Origin: CAMLLJ01 sp035759585
GTDB lineage: Bacteria; Gemmatimonadota; Gemmatimonadetes; Gemmatimonadales; GWC2-71-9
NCBI GenBank assembly: GCA_035759585.1
Contig: DASTUP010000165.1
Location: forward strand, 1-28,545
DNA: 28,545 nt
Direction: 5' to 3'
The notes under the pieces are model-generated. The model was not told the DNA's origin and ran no database searches. It saw only the letters and a program-made list of their open reading frames with translations. The position numbers and the translations under genes were made by a program. Below, one piece after another: positions 24,447-28,545 of the stretch; position 1 is the first letter of the stretch; the number at the start of each line of letters is the position of its first letter.

Positions 24447-24471
24447 CGAGGCCATCGACTCCGTTGCGGCC

Positions 24472-25584
24472 CTACGCAGTCTTCCGATACCGCCACACCG
24501 CCAGCCCGAAGAACCCCGCGGCGAACGCCCCCAGAATCGCGACCGGTCGCACGACCTCGGCCGCGCCCGCCCCCTTGATGAGGATCGCGCGCGTGACTTC
24601 GACGAAGTGCTTCACCGGGTTGAGCTCCGCGACGACGCGCACCCACTGCGGCATGCTGTCCACCGGAGTGTAGAGTCCGCTCATCAGGAGGTAGATCATC
24701 ATGATGAAGAAGGTGACGAACATCGCCTGTTGCTGGGTGTCCACCGCCGTCGAGATGAGCAGGCCGATGCCGAGTGCAGCAACGAGATACAGCGCGGCGA
24801 TGGCAAGGAGGAGCACGAGGCTTCCGCGAATGGGCATGCCGAACACGGCCGCGCCGAGGCCGAGGCCGAGCGCGAGCTCGGCCATGCCGAGAACCCAGAA
24901 AGGAAGGAGCTTCGCGCCGATGAATTCGGCGCGCGATATCGGGGTCACGTTGAGCTGCTCGAGCGTGCCCAGCTCCTTCTCCCGGGCGATGTTCTGCGCG
25001 GTGAACAGCGTCCCGACGAGCGTCACGAGTGCAACGAGGATTCCCGGGACCATGTAGTGCCGGTAGTCGAGCTCGGCGTTGAACCACCCGCGCGTCCGGA
25101 TGTCGATCGCCGCCGGCTGAACGGTTTCTGAGGCGGCCACGGCACCCCGCTCCTCCGAGAACCGCCGGATGATGCGCTGCGTGTACGACTGCACGATCCC
25201 TGCCGCACTCCCCTTCTCCGCGTTCAACTGGACCTGCACGTGCGCGCCTTCCCCGCGCTCCAGGTCGCGCTCGAAGCCCCGTGGTATGGCGAGCACCATC
25301 GTCGCCTCGCCGGAGAGGAGCGCGCCGTCGGCCTCGCGCATCGAGCGCGGCGAGGCCAGCACCCGGAAATGGGGCGATGCCGTGAACCGCCGCACCAGCG
25401 CGCGGGAGGCCGCGGTGGCGTCGAGGTCCACTACCGCCGTTGGCGTGTCGTGGATCGCGAACGTGGCCGCGTTGGCCAGGATCACGAGCTGGATGAACGG
25501 GACCAGCAGCACCTGCGCCAGCGATGCGCGGTCGCGCACGAGGTGCAGTACCTCGACCCACGCCAGGTAGAGAATCCGCCGCAT
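24472..25584 (-). CDS. ABC-2 type transporter permease (YbhR/YbhS-like)
   Basis: A 370-residue permease of an ABC exporter. One N-terminal helix (about 21-43) precedes a large extracytoplasmic domain (about 45-170), then five helices toward the C-terminus, with the family motifs AREKELGTLEQLNVTPISR (amphipathic coupling helix) and YTPVDSMPQW. The frame stays open far upstream, but the start at 25584 is fixed by homology with the neighbouring permease and lies 2 bases after its stop. It is the last gene of the operon. It should pair with the other 370-residue permease as a heterodimer. Confidence 0.9.
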   Translation of the reverse strand: MRRILYLAWVEVLHLVRDRASLAQVLLVPFIQLVILANAATFAIHDTPTAVVDLDATAASRALVRRFTASPHFRVLASPRSMREADGALLSGEATMVLAIPRGFERDLERGEGAHVQVQLNAEKGSAAGIVQSYTQRIIRRFSEERGAVAASETVQPAAIDIRTRGWFNAELDYRHYMVPGILVALVTLVGTLFTAQNIAREKELGTLEQLNVTPISRAEFIGAKLLPFWVLGMAELALGLGLGAAVFGMPIRGSLVLLLAIAALYLVAALGIGLLISTAVDTQQQAMFVTFFIMMIYLLMSGLYTPVDSMPQWVRVVAELNPVKHFVEVTRAILIKGAGAAEVVRPVAILGAFAAGFFGLAVWRYRKTA

Positions 25585-25586
25585 CG

Positions 25587-26699
25587 TCAGTCGAGCCGCA
25601 CGCGGAAGGAGCGCATGCTCGCGGCCAGGAGGAATGCGGTCATGCCGACGAGCACGAGCGTCTCCTGCCAGAGGTGGGCGAGTCCGACGCCCTTCAGCAT
25701 GATGCCGCGCGCGATCTCGACGAACCAGCGAGCCGGGATCACGGCGGAGAGGATGCGCAGCGGCGCGGGGAGGCTTTCGAGCGGGAAGATGAATCCCGAC
25801 AGCATCACCGTCGGGAGCATCGTGCCGGCCAGCACCGCGGTCATCGCCACGCGTTGCGACGGGGTCCGCGCCGAGATGAGAATGCCGAGGGCGAGCGACG
25901 TGATCGTGAAGAGGAGGCCTTCGAGAAGGAGGAGCAGCGCGCTGCCACGAAGGGGCACGTCGAAGATGAGCCGCGCCTCGACGATCACGAGCACCACGGT
26001 CGCCAGGCCGACGACGAGGTACGGCGCGACCTTGCCCGCGATGATCTGCTGCGGGTGGAGCGGCGAGACGAGCAGCACCTCCATGGTGCCGGTCTCCTTC
26101 TCGCGCGCGAGCGTGATCGCGGTCATGAGCGCCGAAACGATCGTGATCACGAACGCGATCAGGCCCGGCACGAAGAGGTTCGAGCTCTCCCGGGAAGGAT
26201 TGAACCGCATCCTCACATCGGCTGTGATGGCCGATCCGTCGCCCTCGGCGCGCGCCTCCCTTTCGTATCCCCGGACCACGGCGATTGCGTAGTTCTGCAT
26301 CGCCGTGCCGGTATTCGGTTCGGCGGCATCGGTGATGACCTGAAGGCGCGCCGGCCCTGCGCCGCCGAGGTGCCCCCCGAAGCCCGGTTCGAACACCACT
26401 GCCTGGTGCGCGGCACCGCTGGCGAAAAGGCTGTTCAGTCGCGCCGTGGAGCGCTCGATGGCGACGATCCTGAACAGGCCGGTTGCCGCGAGGCGGCTGC
26501 GAAGCTCGAGCGTGGCCGCGTCCGGCGCGGGATCCACGATCGCGAGCCGGATGTCCTCCACATCGGTGCGGATCGCATGGCCGAAGAGGACCACCTGGAT
26601 CACCGGCATCAGGAGGATCACCGCGAGCGTGCGCCGGTCCCGGAGGATGTGCCGCGCCTCCTTCCGCAGAAGGCCGGCGAGGGCGCCGCGCGCCTTCAT
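25587..26699 (-). CDS. ABC-2 type transporter permease (YbhS/YbhR-like)
   Basis: A 370-residue permease, the same length as its neighbour but clearly diverged. It has an N-terminal helix (about 27-43), an extracytoplasmic domain (about 45-175) and a C-terminal bundle with AREKETGTMEVLLVSPLHPQ and FIFPLESLPAPLR. Its ATG overlaps the stop of the ATP-binding gene (26696-26699). Together with the flanking genes it matches the YbhGFSR layout of multidrug efflux systems. The substrate is not predictable. Confidence 0.9.
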   Translation of the reverse strand: MKARGALAGLLRKEARHILRDRRTLAVILLMPVIQVVLFGHAIRTDVEDIRLAIVDPAPDAATLELRSRLAATGLFRIVAIERSTARLNSLFASGAAHQAVVFEPGFGGHLGGAGPARLQVITDAAEPNTGTAMQNYAIAVVRGYEREARAEGDGSAITADVRMRFNPSRESSNLFVPGLIAFVITIVSALMTAITLAREKETGTMEVLLVSPLHPQQIIAGKVAPYLVVGLATVVLVIVEARLIFDVPLRGSALLLLLEGLLFTITSLALGILISARTPSQRVAMTAVLAGTMLPTVMLSGFIFPLESLPAPLRILSAVIPARWFVEIARGIMLKGVGLAHLWQETLVLVGMTAFLLAASMRSFRVRLD

Positions 26700-27442
26700 G
26701 CCGAGGGTCCGGCGGCGACACCTCGCGCCAGTTGGAGGAAGACCTCGTCGATCGAGCCGGCCTCGAAGCGCTCCTTGAGCTCCCGCGGCGTGCCGAGCGC
26801 GTCGAGCCGGCCCGCGACCATGATGGCGAGCCGGTCGCAGTACTCGGCCTCGTCCATGTAGTGTGTCGTGACGAATACGGTGGTTCCGCGCGCCGCTGCT
26901 TCGTAGATGAGCTCCCAGAACTGCCTGCGCGTGACCGGGTCCACTCCGCCGGTCGGCTCGTCGAGGAACACGATCCTCGGCTCGTGCAGCAGCGCCACGG
27001 AGAACGCGAGCTTCTGCTTCCAGCCCAGCGGGAGCGCGCCGACTCGCTGGGCTGCGGCATCGCCGAGCTGGAGCCGCCCCAGCAGCGCGTCCGTGCGCGA
27101 CCGGATTTCGCCGGCCGGAAGTCCGTAGATGGTGCCGTACAGTCTGATGTTCTCGCGCACGGTCAGGTCGGGATACAGCGAGAATCGCTGGCTCATGTAG
27201 CCGATGCTCCGCTTGATCGCCTCGCTTTCCCGGTAGACGTCGTACCCTGCGACCGCGGCTTCGCCGCTCGTCGGCGCGAGCAGGCCGGTCAGGATCCGGA
27301 TCACGGTCGTCTTCCCCGCGCCGTTCGCGCCGAGAAAGCCGAAGACCTCACCGGCGTGCACGTCGAAGCTGATGGCATCGACCGCCGTGAAGTCCCCGAA
27401 GCGGCGCGTGAGGTTGCTCGTCGAAATGGCGAGGGTCCTCAT
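26696..27442 (-). CDS. ABC transporter ATP-binding protein (C-terminal YbhF-like half)
   Basis: A 248-residue nucleotide-binding subunit. Walker A GANGAGKTT (38-46), Q-loop Gln85 (GYMSQRFSLYPD), Walker B IVFLDEP (157-163) and switch His194 (TTHYMDEA) are all intact. The signature motif is non-canonical, LPLGWKQ (137-143) instead of LSGGQ, a form I recall from the C-terminal half of YbhF. It probably pairs with the product of the gene at 27439, whose signature is canonical. It overlaps both neighbours by ATGA, so the subunits are likely made in fixed ratio. Confidence 0.93.
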   Translation of the reverse strand: MRTLAISTSNLTRRFGDFTAVDAISFDVHAGEVFGFLGANGAGKTTVIRILTGLLAPTSGEAAVAGYDVYRESEAIKRSIGYMSQRFSLYPDLTVRENIRLYGTIYGLPAGEIRSRTDALLGRLQLGDAAAQRVGALPLGWKQKLAFSVALLHEPRIVFLDEPTGGVDPVTRRQFWELIYEAAARGTTVFVTTHYMDEAEYCDRLAIMVAGRLDALGTPRELKERFEAGSIDEVFLQLARGVAAGPSA

Positions 27443-28371
27443 GCCGCTTCGGGCGCACCCATCCGCTGGATGAAAGTGTCCTCGATCGTCGGAGGCGCCG
27501 GCGCCACGTCCGCGGCGATTCCCTCCGAGCGGAGAAACGCGACGACCTCACCGGGCACATCCCCGGGCGGTGCATGGCGGCGGTCAGTGTAATGCAGTGC
27601 TTCGCCGAACAGATGGACCGTATCGGCATGCGGGTAGCGCCTGAGCGCCAGCAGTGCGCGGTACCGCTCGGCGGCGCGTACCTCGTATACGGTTCCGGCG
27701 AATGAACGCGCGACCTCGAGCGGCGTATCGACCCCGAGGAGCCGGCCACGCTGGATGAGCGCGACGCGATCGCAGCGTGACGCTTCATCCATGTACGGCG
27801 TCGACACGACGATGGTGAGCCCGCCGCGGCGCAGGCCGGCGAGCAGGTCCCAGAATTCCCGGCGCGATACCGCATCCACACCGGTGGTCGGCTCGTCGAG
27901 GAAGAGGATTGCAGGAAGGTGGACGAGGGCGCACGAGAGCGCGAGCTTCTGCTTCATGCCGCCGGAGAGCGCGCCCGCCCGGCGCGAGGCGAAGGGCGCG
28001 AGCTGGTGGTAGATCGGCGCGATCGTCGGCATGCCGGCCTCGACCGTCGTGCCGAAGACGGACGCGAAGAAGTCGAGGTTCTCTTCGACGCTGAGATCGG
28101 GATAGAGCGAGAAGCGGCCCGGCATGTACCCGACCTTCCGCCGGATCGCCCAGAGGTCGCGGACGACATCGAGGCCCAGCACCGACGCGCGGCCCTCGTC
28201 CGGCTCGAGCAGGGTCACCAGGATCCGGAACAGCGTGGTCTTCCCTCCTCCATCCGGTCCGACGAACCCGAACAGCTCGCCGGGCTGCACCTCGAACGAG
28301 ACACCTTCGAGCGCCGCGACTTCCCCGAAACGCCTGGTCAGGGCTTCGGCGATGACGGCCGGGCCGGTCAT
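27439..28371 (-). CDS. ABC transporter ATP-binding protein (N-terminal YbhF-like half)
   Basis: A 310-residue nucleotide-binding subunit with an extra C-terminal domain of about 85 residues. Walker A GPDGGGKTT (38-46), canonical signature LSGGMKQ (135-141) and Walker B LFLDEP (156-161) are present. The Q-loop residue is Gly85 (GYMPGRFSLY) and the switch His is Pro192 (STPYMDEA), so its own ATP site looks degenerate. In E. coli YbhF the two halves are one polypeptide; here they are two overlapping genes. Its ATG overlaps the stop of the membrane-fusion gene. Confidence 0.93.
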   Translation of the reverse strand: MTGPAVIAEALTRRFGEVAALEGVSFEVQPGELFGFVGPDGGGKTTLFRILVTLLEPDEGRASVLGLDVVRDLWAIRRKVGYMPGRFSLYPDLSVEENLDFFASVFGTTVEAGMPTIAPIYHQLAPFASRRAGALSGGMKQKLALSCALVHLPAILFLDEPTTGVDAVSRREFWDLLAGLRRGGLTIVVSTPYMDEASRCDRVALIQRGRLLGVDTPLEVARSFAGTVYEVRAAERYRALLALRRYPHADTVHLFGEALHYTDRRHAPPGDVPGEVVAFLRSEGIAADVAPAPPTIEDTFIQRMGAPEAA

Positions 28372-28545
28372 TCGGCATCCCCGCCGAAGCGCACATCGGC
28401 CGGCATTCCGATCTTGGCGAGACCTTCGGAATTCGCGACGCGGATCTTCACTGCGTAGACCAGGTCGACCCGCTCGTCGCGGGTCTGGATCGGCGTCGGG
28501 GTGAATTCCGCCTCGGATGCGATCCAGATCACCTGGCCCGCTAGC
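28368..28545 (-). CDS. HlyD/YbhG-like membrane fusion protein, C-terminal fragment
   Basis: Only the last 58 residues are visible; the gene continues beyond the window edge. The segment contains WIASEAEFTPTPIQTRDERV and DLVYAVKIRV, followed by a GMPADVRFGG end, typical of the membrane-proximal beta domain of HlyD-family adaptors. The stop overlaps the ATG of the ATP-binding gene (28368-28371). In YbhGFSR systems this adaptor links the inner-membrane ABC exporter to an outer-membrane channel. The call is strongly supported by the operon. Confidence 0.88.
   Translation of the reverse strand, partial: LAGQVIWIASEAEFTPTPIQTRDERVDLVYAVKIRVANSEGLAKIGMPADVRFGGDAE

Noticed and set aside
25524..26861. 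445-codon plus-strand frame opposite the ABC permeases
   Set aside because: Low-complexity Arg/Glu/His-rich shadow with no domain.
25585..27060. Upstream extension of the last permease frame (862 codons)
   Set aside because: It shadows the other permease and the ATP-binding gene; the real start is at 25584, just after the upstream stop.
1..28545. CRISPR arrays, insertion sequences, tRNA or rRNA genes
   Set aside because: No regularly spaced repeats, transposase motifs or RNA gene signatures were seen on either strand.

Overview
This is a dense, very GC-rich bacterial window with short intergenic gaps, many ATGA/GTGA stop-start overlaps, long open antisense frames that are artefacts of GC bias, lipoproteins with Ig-like domains, and SARP/TPR regulators. 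That style fits Gemmatimonadota or a related soil phylum. The assignment is inferred from gene style only; no rRNA, tRNA or marker gene is present.

Layout: (1) 1-416, the C-terminal tail of a TPR protein. (2) 471-2364 (+), a small hypothetical protein coupled to a rhomboid protease, then a DUF1206 membrane protein. (3) 2380-3525 (-), a threonine synthase-type PLP enzyme, divergent by only 17 bp from (4) 3543-5755 (+), a CASTOR/POLLUX-like channel with two RCK domains, overlapped by a CopZ-like metal-binding protein. (5) About 5835-6370, a decayed DUF72 gene. (6) 6517-8510 (+), an envelope-stress or metal-response cluster: secreted LTxxQ protein, ECF sigma factor, putative anti-sigma factor, membrane-anchored LTxxQ protein. 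(7) 8560-9258, a YceI lipoprotein. (8) 9315-10577, a putative DNA modification/repair radical SAM protein behind a perfect inverted repeat overlapping its predicted promoter. (9) 10602-11423, a ZIP metal transporter, convergent with (10) 11430-12098 (-), an alpha/beta hydrolase downstream of (11) 12118-15741 (-), a giant SARP-ATPase-TM-TolB-like-TPR regulator. (12) 15740-21199 (+), divergent from the regulator: a 75-aa protein and two large tandem paralogous lipoproteins. (13) 21331-21996 (-), a Tat-exported DsrE-like protein. (14) 22219-24446 (+), a flavin amine oxidase-like protein, an Ig-like lipoprotein and a GNAT acetyltransferase. (15) 24472-28545 (-), a YbhGFSR-type ABC efflux operon whose membrane-fusion subunit runs off the window.

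The best candidate for an undescribed system is 12118-21199: a membrane-spanning SARP-type regulator divergent from a tightly packed operon of one small protein and two lipoproteins. The lipoproteins share a core of about 640 residues with six colinear cysteines but have unrelated C-terminal modules. The sigma/anti-sigma/LTxxQ cluster, the palindrome-controlled radical SAM gene and the compact divergent promoter at 3526-3542 are the next most interesting items. All functions rest on motif reading and memory of families; no search was run.
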